From Guyanagaster necrorhizus (Eukaryota > Basidiomycota > Agaricomycetes > Agaricales > Physalacriaceae): DNA of 64,000 bases. The notes under the pieces are model-generated. The model searched no databases. It saw nothing but the letters and a program-made list of their open reading frames with translations, and had not been told where the DNA came from. A program made the position numbers and the translations under genes. The stretch covers positions 571,053 through 635,052 of the forward strand of contig NW_025064885.1 of the NCBI RefSeq assembly GCF_019112545.1. Reading direction: 5' to 3'. Within the stretch, counting starts at the first letter, position 1; each line of letters opens with the position of its first letter. Shown piece by piece: positions 11,834 to 22,847 of the stretch.

Positions 11834-12294
11834 TGGATAGTGGATTGCAGGGTGGTGATCGGCGGTGCTACTGCTGAAGCTGGATGTTGATCCTGGGTTC
11901 CCTTATATATGTTGGAAGCGAATTTCAACCAATTCTCAGAAGCTACACTCATTTTCCTAGTGGAGCAAGTATTGTCAGTGACCCACAAGGCCAAATGCTA
12001 GCAAATGGAGTGTCCAGGAGGCATTTACTATGGCAACGAGCCAATCCCGATTCCACGTGGACCCCACACTGCAAAATAATCTACAAATCCGGCATTCCAG
12101 CTGAATTCGGATGAAGAGCAAGCTCTTGTTTCTCTCCTCCGTCCGTCGCTAGGCCTTGTACATTGTATCATTTTGAGCTCATCCTTTCAAGTGATCGGAT
12201 TCCGGTAGTGACGGGCTTTTGGATCTGAAGAAGCGATAAGAATGAGATCTTCCTCGCGGTTATATAGCCTTTCCTTCTTGTTCTCTAAGCGGTA
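11834..12294. other. intergenic, promoter of the 78-aa ORF and 3' flank of the GNAT gene
   Basis: Holds the TATA element at 11903-11909 (minus strand) serving the ORF to the left. The rest is unremarkable and no RNA gene or repeat was seen. Confidence 0.4.
11903..11909 (-). promoter_or_regulatory. TATA box of the 78-aa ORF
   Basis: TATATAA read on the minus strand, 70 bp upstream of the ATG at 11833. One of few strong TATA elements at a sensible distance from a start codon in this window. Confidence 0.5.
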
Positions 12295-12903
12295 TCATTC
12301 AAACTTGAGACCCATGTTCCCCTCTGGCGCTCCCTCAATGGCTGTGAATCCCAGTCTTTTGTAAAACTTCCTAGCATCCTCATTTCTAGGATCCAGCCCC
12401 AACCATACCCCACCACCATCTATGTTCTCGCCCTTCAGGTAATCCACTGCCTTTTGCATAAGCTTCCTTCCCCACCCTTGGTTCTGGTACTCTGGTAAAA
12501 TGTCGATATGAAGATGGGCAGAAGCAAAGGCAATATTGGCAGCAGGCGCCGTGTGCATGTTCCTCAGCAGTTGCATGTATCTTACATCGGCAGGTTTCGT
12601 AGCCGATGCGGGTGGGTATTTCTCTGCAAGGGCAGGCCACCAATGTTCAGCAGCATATTGCTCATACGCACGGGTATCCTTGGAACCGAGGATGTATCCC
12701 ACGACCTCGTGTGTCCCATCGACCAGAACGAAGCCCCAGGCGGTTGGGAGCTTGACGTATGGGATGGCATACACAAGACCCGGCAGTTCGCCAAAGTCAT
12801 GGAGATACTCTGCTGGTTTCCCTGCATCTGCGGTGAGAAGACAGATGCGAGATAAAGCAGCTTCGTCGGCTTCCGTAGCTCTGCGAATGACGATCGAAGC
12901 CAT
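12295..12903 (-). CDS. GNAT-family N-acetyltransferase
   Basis: Intronless, 202 aa. Predicted to move an acetyl group from acetyl-CoA to an unknown amine. The GNAT fold is clear: an N-terminal IVIRRATEADEAALSRI strand-helix, VVGYILGSKDT (beta 4), ASAHLHIDILPEYQNQGWG with the Q-x-x-G-x-G/A pyrophosphate loop, and the C-terminal LGLDPRNEDARKFYKRLGF (motif B). ATG at 12903 gives MASIVIRRAT, the natural GNAT start; an in-frame ATG at 13008 would add 35 residues of unlikely leader. Substrate unknown; resembles fungal GNATs that precede or follow glycoside hydrolases in databases, but no such gene is near here. Confidence 0.85.
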   Translation of the reverse strand: MASIVIRRATEADEAALSRICLLTADAGKPAEYLHDFGELPGLVYAIPYVKLPTAWGFVLVDGTHEVVGYILGSKDTRAYEQYAAEHWWPALAEKYPPASATKPADVRYMQLLRNMHTAPAANIAFASAHLHIDILPEYQNQGWGRKLMQKAVDYLKGENIDGGGVWLGLDPRNEDARKFYKRLGFTAIEGAPEGNMGLKFE

Positions 12904-13081
12904 ATCCTTGTTTCTTTCTTGAACAAGGTCACTAAGGCAGCCTGAAGAAGATTTCCCAGACGAAGCCTGGAAATTGATATAATATACTAAGCAGGTGACC
13001 AACAACACATATATATTTACAACTAGAGACAGTCCACCAATAAGGATAGTACCAGAAACTACAACTCTTCATTGGAGAAAA

Positions 13082-14637
13082 CTACAATAATCCTGCTGCT
13101 CTAAGATCATCCTGCAATCTTCTCTCGCTTTCCAATGCTTCGCGAATTCTCTGAGCACGGTTGGGGTCGTCTGCAGGAATATCCAGCAGGGCAGCCAATT
13201 CTTCCTCTGCTCGGCCTTCTTCAGCCTGGGACTGTCCTCCCGAATCAGTTTCCTCCTCATGGCTTCTCCCGAATCCGAAACCTTGACGCAGGATATCGCC
13301 GCCGCCGCTTGTCAGGCGATGCAGACCAAACGCCCTCTCGAATTGGGACATGGCACGCTGCTGAGGATCCTGATTGATGTTGGTATTCGTATTAGTGTGC
13401 TGTTGTGTGGCTAGAATCCCACGCTCCCAGCGTTTAACACGCCAGAAGCCCAGGAGAGAAGTCAGTAGGATGAACCACCCTAATCAATAGTAAGCAAGCG
13501 AACAAAAAAATGACATAAACACGAACCAACTGTCATAAGGAAGAAGGAAAGCCACTCTGTCGTGGCATCCGCAACGAGCATGCTTGCCTGCTCATCCGTG
13601 AGAGTGGAAGGATTGCCCTCCATGCCATTCATCATACCAGAGACAGTAGAGTTTTGTTCCTGGTCATGATGGCTGTAGTACGCGTCAGCCTCTGCGGCTG
13701 TCGCCATGGTCGGTGCCGGCTCGTCTGCTCGCCACTGGCCCCATCCACCTTCGCCGTCGGTTGAGTCTAGGCGGCCACGCAGGGCAAAGCCATATTGTAT
13801 AAGCGTGACACCGAGTCCGGCACGCGAACCAAGACGGGCGGCATGAGTCGTGTGTAGGAGATACGTCAAGAGAAAGCCCACGAATTGGAATGAGATCGAC
13901 ACAAGCATGTTCCAGAGGAACGAGAAGAGTGATCCCGTGGGAAGTGCATCGATGATCATTTCGCCAAGCGAGTCGGAAGAGAGGGGAGCATGGACGGTGG
14001 TTTCCCAGTATGGGGGGACAGCGTCTGCCTGGGCAGATGCATACGATGGCGGAGCTTCTGGACGCGCGTCTTCAGAGACTATCAATATTTCGTCACCTGA
14101 AAAGTAGTCAATGATAAACATCAAGAAAAGAGTAGAAAAGAACATACCTTGTTGTACCCTCATTGCTCTAGACGGTTTCGCGGTGACATTCGCAAACACG
14201 CCGTCATTACTGGTCCCTCCACCGAACACACCCTCTGGGTGTTGGGGGCTCCGATTGACGTAATGCGAAGGTAAAATGGCCCCGACAGTTCGTTTGAACC
14301 ATCCCTGCCGTGATAAAGGTTCTCGAAGGCTACCGATATTGAAAGACGGTATGAGTCCGTTGGAATTACCGAAGTTATTGGGAAGCGCAGTCGATGAGAG
14401 CGGCGGTGGCGACCCTGGCGGTGGGTAGTCATAATCTACATTTTCGAAATCATACGATCCTGGTATGGGAGAGGCTGTAGCTGGCTGAGGAGCGGTAACA
14501 GCTGAACGGTAAGTGACATTCAAAGGCTGGGATTCCGTGGCGTCTTCATCGTCCGAGTCGTCAAAGGCGGCTTCCATCTCATGCTGTGCATCGCGGTCTG
14601 ATCTGGGATTTGGGAGAGGCGCATACCGGTTAGACAT
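13082..14637 (-). CDS. BSD2: Bsd2/NDFIP-family membrane adaptor for Rsp5/Nedd4 ubiquitin ligase
   Basis: Bsd2 and NDFIP proteins sit in Golgi/endosome membranes and recruit Rsp5/Nedd4 HECT ligases to membrane cargo such as metal transporters. Exons 14637-14148, 14096-13527 and 13479-13082 give 485 aa. The cytosolic N-terminal half is Ser/Pro-rich with acidic stretches. A PPSY motif (PPxY, WW-domain ligand) lies in APPSYASAQ. The core IDALPTGSLFSFLWNMLVS leads into three membrane helices and contains the conserved THAARLGSRAGLGVTLIQYG loop. The C-terminal tail is acidic and helical (AEEELAALLDIPADDP). Intron 1 (14097-14147) is 51 nt, in frame and free of stops. Confidence 0.9.
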
Positions 14638-15273
14638 AGATTACAGAGGAAAACAGAGACAGAAAGAGTGGCTAGCTGGTTGCAACAAGAAAATAACTGA
14701 GTAGTAAGGCTTGTGGAACGGTGCTGCAAAGGGTGCAAAGTGCAAATTGGAATCCGAATCGTAAGCGACAGCTCATCACGTGCGTGGAAGTGCCAGGCGG
14801 GAAAACCCGTGTACGACTAAAACGTACCCAGTTGCGGCCAGGAATGCAGCCAAACCTTGCATTTTTCTGGCTTGACTTTATTCACTTGTTTGAAAAGAAA
14901 ACAAATGTCAGTACGAGGCATTTCAGGATGCCCGAGATGAAAACATCTCAGTGGCCAAAGCATCAGATGCAACTATTTCACGTCGTCTGTTGTTCAACCA
15001 ATGCACGATGTTGGCTATGACTGATAAAGAACGATGTTATTCTATGCGAAACATTGTAATGAGTAAGTTTAGTATATGCCAATGTCTGTTATCTGCTAAG
15101 ATGCAAAGGTTCAAGGGAGATTTGACGGAAGCAAGCTCATTTCCTTGTTTTGTAGGATTCCTCTGGAATATATGTTCAGAACTTCGCAGCAATGATGGGA
15201 TGGCATGTAGTAGTTGAGAAGACAGCAAAACTCACGGTTTGATAAAATGAAATGGAAACTGACGACCCGACAA
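14638..15273. other. intergenic, BSD2 promoter and 3' flank of the zinc-finger gene
   Basis: 636 bp. Contains a CACGTG palindrome near 14777-14782, about 140 bp upstream of the BSD2 start. The remaining ORFs are short and lack codon bias or family features. No repeat or RNA gene seen. Confidence 0.4.
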
Positions 15274-16457
15274 TCATTCGTCAGGACTCTGGCTCCAATA
15301 TGGAGCTTGCGTTTGCAGCGGAGGAATAGGCTGAGAAGGGATGACAGACAAATCTTCCCATTGAGATCCATCAGCGTCATCCGACCATTCGGGAGGTTTG
15401 GCTTGGATTGAACTAGGGCAGATTTCTGCTGACGATGAGGTAGGTGATGCAGTGTGCGATAGGGGTGACCTTGCCGCAACTGATGTTTTAGAGCTGCGAG
15501 ATCTCTTTCTGGGCGTTCGTGTTTGGTACCAGCTTTGAGTGGGACGGTGGAAAGATATGGTGTCAGAAGGTGACACCGGACTGTTTGGACCTGTATCTGA
15601 TGTGGGCGACTGCGGTAAGTGAGAATGGGAAGAGGACGGATGGTCTGTACGATCATTCACGGACGACCAACACAGCTCATTGGCATAGGTTAAGGAGCTA
15701 GGTCTTGCTGGTATCGGCCCCGTCCCTTGCGGTACAAAATCTATTTCCTCAGGATCATCCAAGTCATCGGATTTGGACTTTTCATCTTGCGTTAATTGCT
15801 GTTCGACTGCGTCACAAGACTCTGAGGATGATGCAGAGCCTTGCGATGATTGAGAGCTCCGAGACTTGGGAGTAACAGCATCTTCAATCATGGAACTGAA
15901 AGTAGGTGAGACAGGAATTTGTTGTACAGCAGGAGAGGGTGATGGGGATGATAGCGCAGCAAAAGATCGATACTCGTCATAGGACTGCGGAAAGAGAAAT
16001 GTGGCTGGAGGAAGGGGAGATAGATTTGGAGGTGTCGACGCGGGGGGTGACGGTAATGACGAGCTGATGGTAAGGTCCAGATGACGATTGGCTGGAGGGC
16101 CAAAATTTGAAGACCAAATGGAGGATACACAAAAATCAAAGAGACATATCATCAGCTTTGGAAAAGCATGAACGAGAATTTAAAAGAATAGGAAGAAATA
16201 AGCTTACCTATTGCGTTCTCGCGACTTCTGCCACCACTATTCCCTGCGCGAGGAAAGTTCAAACTCTCCCCTTCTCCCTCCTCTACTTTCCTCGAGAGAC
16301 TATATTCTCTTCGTGAACAAGGGACTGAGTTTTGTACGTGATCATCAAGGACATGATGGACGAGTTCATTCTTTGAGAGGAATGTGTTACTGCACCACTT
16401 CCATCGACAGATGTGCAAGTCCACAGACTGGGACTCCGAGAAATTGGCCTGGGACAT
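15274..16457 (-). CDS. single C2H2 zinc-finger protein, function unknown
   Basis: Exons 16457-16208 and 16091-15274 (116-nt intron, long for this window) give 355 aa. One GLI-like C2H2 finger lies near residues 13-40: CRWKWC, then HHVLDDH. Beyond it the protein is a low-complexity Ser/Pro/Thr-rich chain with short acidic patches (DDLDDPEEIDF), a basic SPxK-like patch (TRTPRKRSRSSK) that may be a nuclear signal, and many SP/TP sites. This architecture suggests a DNA-binding or chromatin-associated regulator, by inference only. Start at 16457 (MSQANFSESQ) chosen because it is close to the finger; an in-frame ATG at 16529 would add 24 residues. Divergent from the CCDC97-like gene (117 bp between starts). 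Confidence 0.7.
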
Positions 16458-16574
16458 CGCAGTGACTAGAGCGTGTAGTAGACAAAGGTTGTGCGACACA
16501 TTTTGTGACAATGTCATGTGATGTGACATATAAGTAATCCGGGCCGGGATAATCCGGATGATAGTCTACCATTC

Positions 16575-17340
16575 ATGTCGAGCTTAACCAGTGCGTTCAA
16601 CGAGAGAGAAATTCTTTCATTCATTGTGCTTCCTTTAGATGGAACCTACCATCCATCTCCAACTGCAGAGCCCATCAATTTTCTGAAACGGCATCTACAC
16701 CATCTACCTCCACATCTTCTAACCCAATTTTCATTTGTCACAACTCCGAAGCAACGCGCTGTCATACCTACTGTACGGAATAGGCGATTGAAATATGCTG
16801 AATCTAACCCTACCGATCTCTCATTCACTACTGCTCGGAGTACTTGGCCAACTCTCTGGGAAGGGAGAGAGGGGCGTGGCGTAGAGGAAGGAAAGGAGGA
16901 AAAGGAATGGGCTCAGCAAGAATTTTTGGATGGTTTGACAAAGCATGTTGGAAAGCTGGGTGATCTACTTGGTGGGTATGAGGAGGAAAGAGAAGCTGAG
17001 CGTGTCAGGAGCTTAAGGCGGGAGGAGGCAGGGAAGGAGGAATTTATTCCGGAAGAAGATGAGAGCGATAGCGACGAAGATGAATCAGAGCAAGTGTCAA
17101 ACGCACTAGCCAACCTAGAATTCGAGGCAGAAGAGGATCAAAAGATATTGTTCCTGAGGAGAGTCAAAGAGCGATTGATCTATGGCTTGCTAGAGGTATA
17201 GTCCTTCATTCGTGTTCAAATTCGTACTAAAGGAAACTCAGAACATGGATTATGACGCCGTTGATTGGGATGAATCTCTAGATACAGAAAATGACAGAGA
17301 AGCTGAGGAACGGTGGTTCGACGACGAGGAAGAAGATTAA
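16575..17340 (+). CDS. CCDC97/DUF2052-family protein (SF3B-associated)
   Basis: Exons 16575-17195 and 17242-17340 give 239 aa. The N-terminal part has the helical segment INFLKRHLHHLPPHLLTQF; the centre has a charged coiled coil (about residues 95-160); the C-terminus matches the CCDC97 signature: FLRRVKERLIYGLLE, NMDYDAVDWDESLD and a terminal WFDDEEED. Human CCDC97 associates with the SF3B part of the U2 snRNP, so a role in splicing is likely by homology. The intron falls just before the DYDAVDWDE motif. The protein is highly acidic in its C-terminal third (EEDESDSDEDESE). Convergent with the dehydrogenase gene. Confidence 0.8.
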
Positions 17341-17561
17341 GTAGCCTCAGTATTCGTTAGTAGAAGACATTATACGTTTACGTAGTTCACGTTGCGGAAT
17401 AGAATGGTCTTCCTTACTGAATGAAGCTGGGGTTCTAGCCCAGAGAGCATATCGACCAACATTTGATATATCATTTCATTCCGCGTACATTGCAAAATCT
17501 GTCAAAATTCACCCCCAGGGTTGGACAAGTCTGAACCTTCTTTTAAGTACCGAATCAAAAC

Positions 17562-19289
17562 CTAATTATCTTCCAGTGAAACGTCGGGTCCTGATATAAT
17601 GGCCTTGATAACACCTTTACCGTCAGCACTCTTTCCGGCTTTGGTCGTATTGAATGCAACGAGGGCATCTTGGAAAGGGAATCTGAAACATAGGGTTGGG
17701 ACATTCAAAAAAACAATTCAGTGTCAGTAGGACACACCTGTGTGTCACCAGAGGCTTCAAGTCAATTTTCCCTTGTGCTACAAGGTCAATGGCAAGTGGA
17801 TAATCTCCAGGCTACGACGACCTAGTCAGATACAGGCGATGTATTCAAGACTGTCGACACTTACACCGTAACGAAAAGAGCCTTTGTAGTTCAACTCCTT
17901 GTTTGTCAACATGCTCATGTTGATAGGAACATCTGGCGTCCCCATCCCGACCTGTTCAAGTGATCACGGAATTCAGAAACACGACACGGCAGTGAAATTC
18001 AAAGACCCACCTGAATAACAATTCCTCCTGACTTGGCGACCTGGAATCCGGTTTGAATGGAAACTTCAGCGCCACTGGCGTCTATAACCAAATCGAGGCT
18101 TTTCTTTCCTCGTTCGGTGACACCGAGAACAGCTTTCAGATTATCCCCATTCCTCTTGCTATAGTCCACTTTGTTCTCCCCTGGATTGAAACGCAGGGGA
18201 AGATAGACATCGGTAGCAACGTAGTTCTTTGCGAAGTCGAGGCGTTCTTGAACGATATCGACGGCGATGATGCGAGAGGCGCCGAGAGCCTTCGCGACAG
18301 CCATACAGAGTAAACCGACAGGACCGCAGCCAAAGACGATAATGGATTGGCCAGAGCGGAATCCACCCAAGTTGGCGACGGAATGAACACCCACGGCTAA
18401 AGGCTCGATCTATAACTGCGATTAACACAAATAAATAATATACTGTGCGTGAAAAGGACAAACCATAGCGCCGTCTTCAAGGCTGACTCCTTCGGGAAGG
18501 GTGTAGGTAAGGTCGGAAGGAACCTTGTAGTAACGGCAAAGGGTGCCATCATAGGGCGGTGTCGCGGCGAAGATAACGTCGGGACATAGCTGTGGCCAGG
18601 AATTAGTCTACATCAGATGGCGATTGAAGAACGAAAGTACCTCATAGCGGCCGGATTTACATGCTTCACACGTGCCTGCGTCCAAGACAACGAGGTCGGT
18701 CAAACGAACTTTAGTAATTGAAAAATAGGACACTGACGGCATGTCGCGCCTGGTTCCACCGCAACTCGATCTCCTACACTGACATTCTTGACATTTGATC
18801 CAACTGCACAATTAATTTAGGCACAGAGCGGGAAGAGTCGTGTAGCACTGGCGAACCTTTATGAATAATACCTGCAGACTCATGGCCAAGAACCTGTGTT
18901 ATATCTAATCAATTGTTGTTCGGGAGGCACAGATAGAGATACCACACCATAGGGTTAGTGACTACGAAGTCACCAATGCGACCATGTACGAGATAGTGAA
19001 TCTAAAGTTGAATCAGTACACGAATCACAACAAGGAAAGTCAAGAAACTCGCATCGGATCCACAGATACCTGAGATCGGATCAGATTGTGAAGAAGAATC
19101 GATAGGAAAAAAAATCTCTTACCGGTCTTCATCACCTTGACCAAGACATCGTCCTCAGCAACTACAACAACAGAGTGAGCACTGTACGTCGTCTAGTATG
19201 GACACCCGAGACATACTGTCTGGAATGGGGCGTTCCTCGTAAGAAACGTTCTCGATGGCGTTCAAGACAAAGGAAGGGTTATCGGACAT
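17562..19289 (-). CDS. zinc-dependent xylitol/sorbitol (polyol) dehydrogenase
   Basis: Medium-chain dehydrogenase that oxidises a sugar alcohol with NAD+ (xylitol to xylulose, or sorbitol to fructose). At least eight exons. The start MSDNPSFVLNAIENVSYEERP is typical of fungal xylitol dehydrogenases. Catalytic-zinc motif TGICGSDIHYLVHGRIG is split by two introns; structural-zinc region has CEACKSGRYE; the Rossmann motif is VFGCGPVGLLCM; the Asp in AVDIVQERLDF at the end of beta 2 predicts NAD+ over NADP+. C-terminal VIKAIISGPDVSLEDN, stop 17562-17564. A 17-nt micro-exon (19053-19069) codes for GICGSD and is followed by a GC-AG intron (19002-19052). Xylitol versus sorbitol preference cannot be read from sequence. 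Confidence 0.9.
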
Positions 19290-19583
19290 GAGAGAGAAGA
19301 TGATAGTATGTGAAGAGCAACGCGATGCAATTTAAAGGAATTGGGAGCTGTCGAGACCGTGGATCTGGATAGACGGTCCGGAACCGCCGGTACCTCAAGA
19401 TGGCCAATTTATACAGTTTAGAAAGGCTCTGAGAGTGAATGCAATCGTCGGCCAAAGCACTGGCTAATTTCGTTTGTCTTCCATGATGTACACCTTGAGT
19501 CAACAATCCAATAAGTCGGTGAGCGCCGGGCAATGGTGAAAAAATGGGGTCGAAAACTGACAAAGGAGCCCAGGTTGCTAGCG

Positions 19584-19589
19584 CACGTG
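19584..19589. promoter_or_regulatory. CACGTG E-box, distal
   Basis: Palindromic CACGTG 272 bp upstream of the MET6 ATG. In yeasts this is the core of the Cbf1 site found in sulfur/methionine gene promoters. Confidence 0.45.
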
Positions 19590-19762
19590 TTCTGGGCGAT
19601 ACAGTCTCCTTGATGGTTAGGGATTGAAATTACTTATCAGCGGCTGGCACCCGCTTTGAAACGAGCACAACCGTAAAGAACGTCCAATGTCGACTTACAG
19701 CGACTTAGGCAACGTTCAAGCTGCCGTTCAGCAATTCGGGATTTCGGAGTTTGTTACCGAGC

Positions 19763-19768
19763 CACGTG
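19763..19768. promoter_or_regulatory. CACGTG E-box, proximal
   Basis: Second CACGTG palindrome, 93 bp upstream of the MET6 ATG, a typical distance for a proximal activator site. Confidence 0.5.
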
Positions 19769-19860
19769 CCATCGACATACAAAAATTCGCAAGATTGCGA
19801 ATCCATCTTTACATCGTACCATTACTATCCATTCACTTTTTTCTCTTTCACGAATAGAAA

Positions 19861-22567
19861 ATGGTCGCCTCCAGCGTTCTTGGTTTTCCTCGCATCGGTA
19901 AGCACTCAATTTTCTTTTAGCCTTCCTTGACTTTTGCTAACCCCTAGTTGTCTAGGTGCTAATCGTGAAGTGAAAAAGGCAGTTGAAGCCTACTGGGCTG
20001 GCAAAATCTCTGCGGATGACCTTACTAAGACTTCAGCCGATGTTAAAAGGACAAGCTGGACTTCTGTCAAAGCCAAAGGCGTTGACTTTGTCCCAAGGTG
20101 AAGCGATCTTCTTATCTGATCTTGAGTGTCTGTCTCACTTTTCTTTTCTTTTTTTTTTTTTTTTTCGTCCGACAGTGGCGAGTTCTCTTTGTACGATCAC
20201 GTTCTTGATCATTCTGCTGCTTTCAATGTGATCCCCAAGCGATACACTGGCCATGGTCTCTCCCCTCTTGATGTCTACTTCGCCATGGGACGAGGTCGTC
20301 AGGCTGATGGTGTCGACGTCCCTGCCTCGGAGATGAAGAAGTGGTATGCATCTAGATCATCTCCTCTCATTTATATAATCCAGTCTGATTTAGGTTTGAC
20401 TCCAACTACCACTACGTTGTTCCGGAATTCTCGGAGGAGACTGACTTCCAGTTGAAGTTCAACAAGGCCCTCGAGGAGTACCGAGAGGCCAAGGCTGCTG
20501 GTGTTACCACACGCCCCGTCATTTTGGGTCCCATCTCCTTCCTCGTCCTCGGTAAGGCGTCAAAGGAGGCCAAGCCCGGTTTCCAGGCTATATCTCTCCT
20601 TCCCAAGCTTTTGCCCGTTTATAAGACACTTTTGGCTGACCTCAAGGGGGCCGGTGTTGAATGGGTTCAAATTGATGAACCCGTCCTTGTTCTCGATGTT
20701 GCCGCCAACTTGGAGAAACAGTTCACCTCTGCCTATACCGAGCTGGCGCCTGTTTCTCCCAAGATTATGCTGACCACCTACTTCTCTCGGCTCGACGCCA
20801 ACCTTTCATACGTTGCTCAGTTGCCTATCGCTGGCCTCCATATTGATCTTGATCGTGCTCCTGGCCAACTTGACGAAGTCATTGCCGCTATCAAACCTAC
20901 CGCCATCGTCCTTTCTCTGGGATTGGTTTCAGGACGTAACATCTGGAAGGCGGATTTTGCTGCTGCCCTTAAAGAGGGACAGAAGGCTGTGGATGCCCTC
21001 GGCTCGGAGCGTGTCATCGTTTCAACTTCATCTTCTCTCCTTCACACCCCGGTCACCCTTGCTTCGGAGAAGAAGCTCACTGAGGAGCAGAAGGATTGGT
21101 TCTCCTTTGCCTTGGAGAAGGCGGCTGAAGTTTCCACCCTCGCTGCAGCTCTTTCTGGTTCTCAGGATCCTGGTGTCGCCGCAGCCCTTGAGGCTAACCG
21201 AATTTCCATCGCGAAACGTCGTGAGTTCGAGAGCACTTCGGATGACACCGTTCGCAAGCGCGTTGCTGCCATAACCCCTGATCAACTTGACCGTAAGAGT
21301 CCGTTCGCTGTACGCAAGGACATTCAGGCCAAGGCGCTCAACTTGCCAAAGTTCCCTACCACCACCATTGGATCTTTCCCTGTAAGTTCTCCCTGAACGT
21401 CCTCTAGGCAGCTGTCTAACAGGTGAATCAAGCAAACCAAGGAAATTCGCCAAGCCCGTGCCAAGCTTGGCAAGGGTGAGATTAGCGAAGCTGAGTACGA
21501 AGAGTTCATCAAGAAGGAGATCGAAAGTGTTGTGAGGTTCCAGGAGAAGATTGGCCTTGATCTCCTCGTCCACGGTGAACCTGAGAGGAACGACATGGTT
21601 CAATACTTTGGAGAGCGGCTCTCTGGTTTCGTTTTCACTCAGAATGCATGGGTTCAGAGTTATGGATCACGGTAAGTTTTCATATTCAAAATAAAGAACA
21701 TATTCTAATATGTATGTTGCTCCTGGCAGTTATGTCCGACCTCCCATCATTGTTTCTGATGTCAGCCGGCCCAGTCCCATCACGGTGCAATGGAGTAGCT
21801 ATGCTCAGAGCTTGACCAAGAAGCCCATGAAGGGAATGCTGACTGGCCCAGTCACCATCCTCAACTGGTCATTCCCTCGTGCCGATGTCTCCCGCGAATT
21901 GCAATCCAAGCAGCTTGCTCTCGCTCTCCGTGACGAAGTCATCGACCTCGAGAAGGCTGGCATTAGCGCTATCCAAGTCGACGAACCTGCTATTCGTGAG
22001 GGTGTAAGTGGGAAGGTTTCCATGTCTGCAAAGACACTCGCCTGACCATACTTGTTTGACTAGCTGCCTCTTCGTCGTTCGGACTGGGATGCCTACCTCA
22101 AGTGGGCTGTCGACTCTTTCAAGTTGTCGACTGCTGGTGTCACCGACCAGCTGCAGACTCACTCTCACTTCTGCTACTCTGACTTTGATGACATCTTCCC
22201 CTCCATCCAGCGTCTCGATGCCGACGTTATCTCCATTGAAGCCTCGAAGAGTGATATGAAACTCATCAACACTTTCAAGACTTATGGATACTCCAACCAG
22301 ATCGGGCCTGGTGTCTACGACATTCACTCGCCTCGTGTCCCTGGCGACCAGGAGATCAAGGACCGACTTAGTGCTATGCTTGAGATTCTTCCCGACTCTC
22401 TGCTCTTTGTCAACCCTGTAAGTTGTATACATTTCTTCTCGGATGGACTGGACTTATCTAATGATCATTAGGACTGTGGTTTGAAGACTCGTGGCTGGAA
22501 AGAAACCGAAGCCTCGCTCGTCAACCTTGTTGCCGGTGCTCGCTGGGCTCGTGAAAACTACGCTTAA
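19861..22567 (+). CDS. MET6: cobalamin-independent methionine synthase
   Basis: Transfers the methyl group of 5-methyltetrahydrofolate (triglutamate form) to homocysteine in the cytosol. Exons 19861-19897, 19956-20097, 20176-20343, 20394-21381, 21433-21671, 21730-22003, 22064-22417 and 22472-22567 give 765 aa, exactly family length. N-terminal [15 protein letters not shown]; middle [16 protein letters not shown]; zinc ligands in [11 protein letters not shown] (His, Cys) and [11 protein letters not shown] (Cys). C-terminal WARENYA. Codons are strongly biased to C in the third position, as expected for a highly expressed gene. Intron 2 contains an uninterrupted run of 17 T (20149-20165). Two E-boxes lie upstream. 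Confidence 0.98.
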
Positions 22568-22847
22568 ATATCCCCTATCATTCCGCTTCAACAGCGCTCT
22601 TTGACTGGTTAACTTATGGGCTTCATCAGTCCTGTGACCGTTGGGTAGTTGTGGCGATATTGTTGCTGGCGTTAGGACATGCATGCATAAAAGGGAAGCA
22701 GAGTAGACTGCTGCACGCTCACTCAGTGGGAGCTTTCGCTTAGCGAGGCCGTGGCTGAGGAGGGTTGGTGCGGCAGTAATTCATGTGCTCGGATTTCAAC
22801 AATCCCCGAATTTGTATCATTAAGCATCATCGCAATTGCATTTTTCG

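Larger units (their letters stand above)
19290..19860. other. divergent promoter region, dehydrogenase / MET6
   Basis: 571 bp between two divergent starts. Contains two CACGTG palindromes (19584-19589 and 19763-19768). A CT-rich initiator-like tract (TTTTTTCTCTTTCAC) lies just upstream of the MET6 ATG. No RNA gene seen. Confidence 0.6.

Noticed and set aside
21028..21603. Minus-strand 191-codon ORF (and another at 21869-22432)
   Set aside because: Antisense shadows of MET6, caused by its strong third-position C bias.
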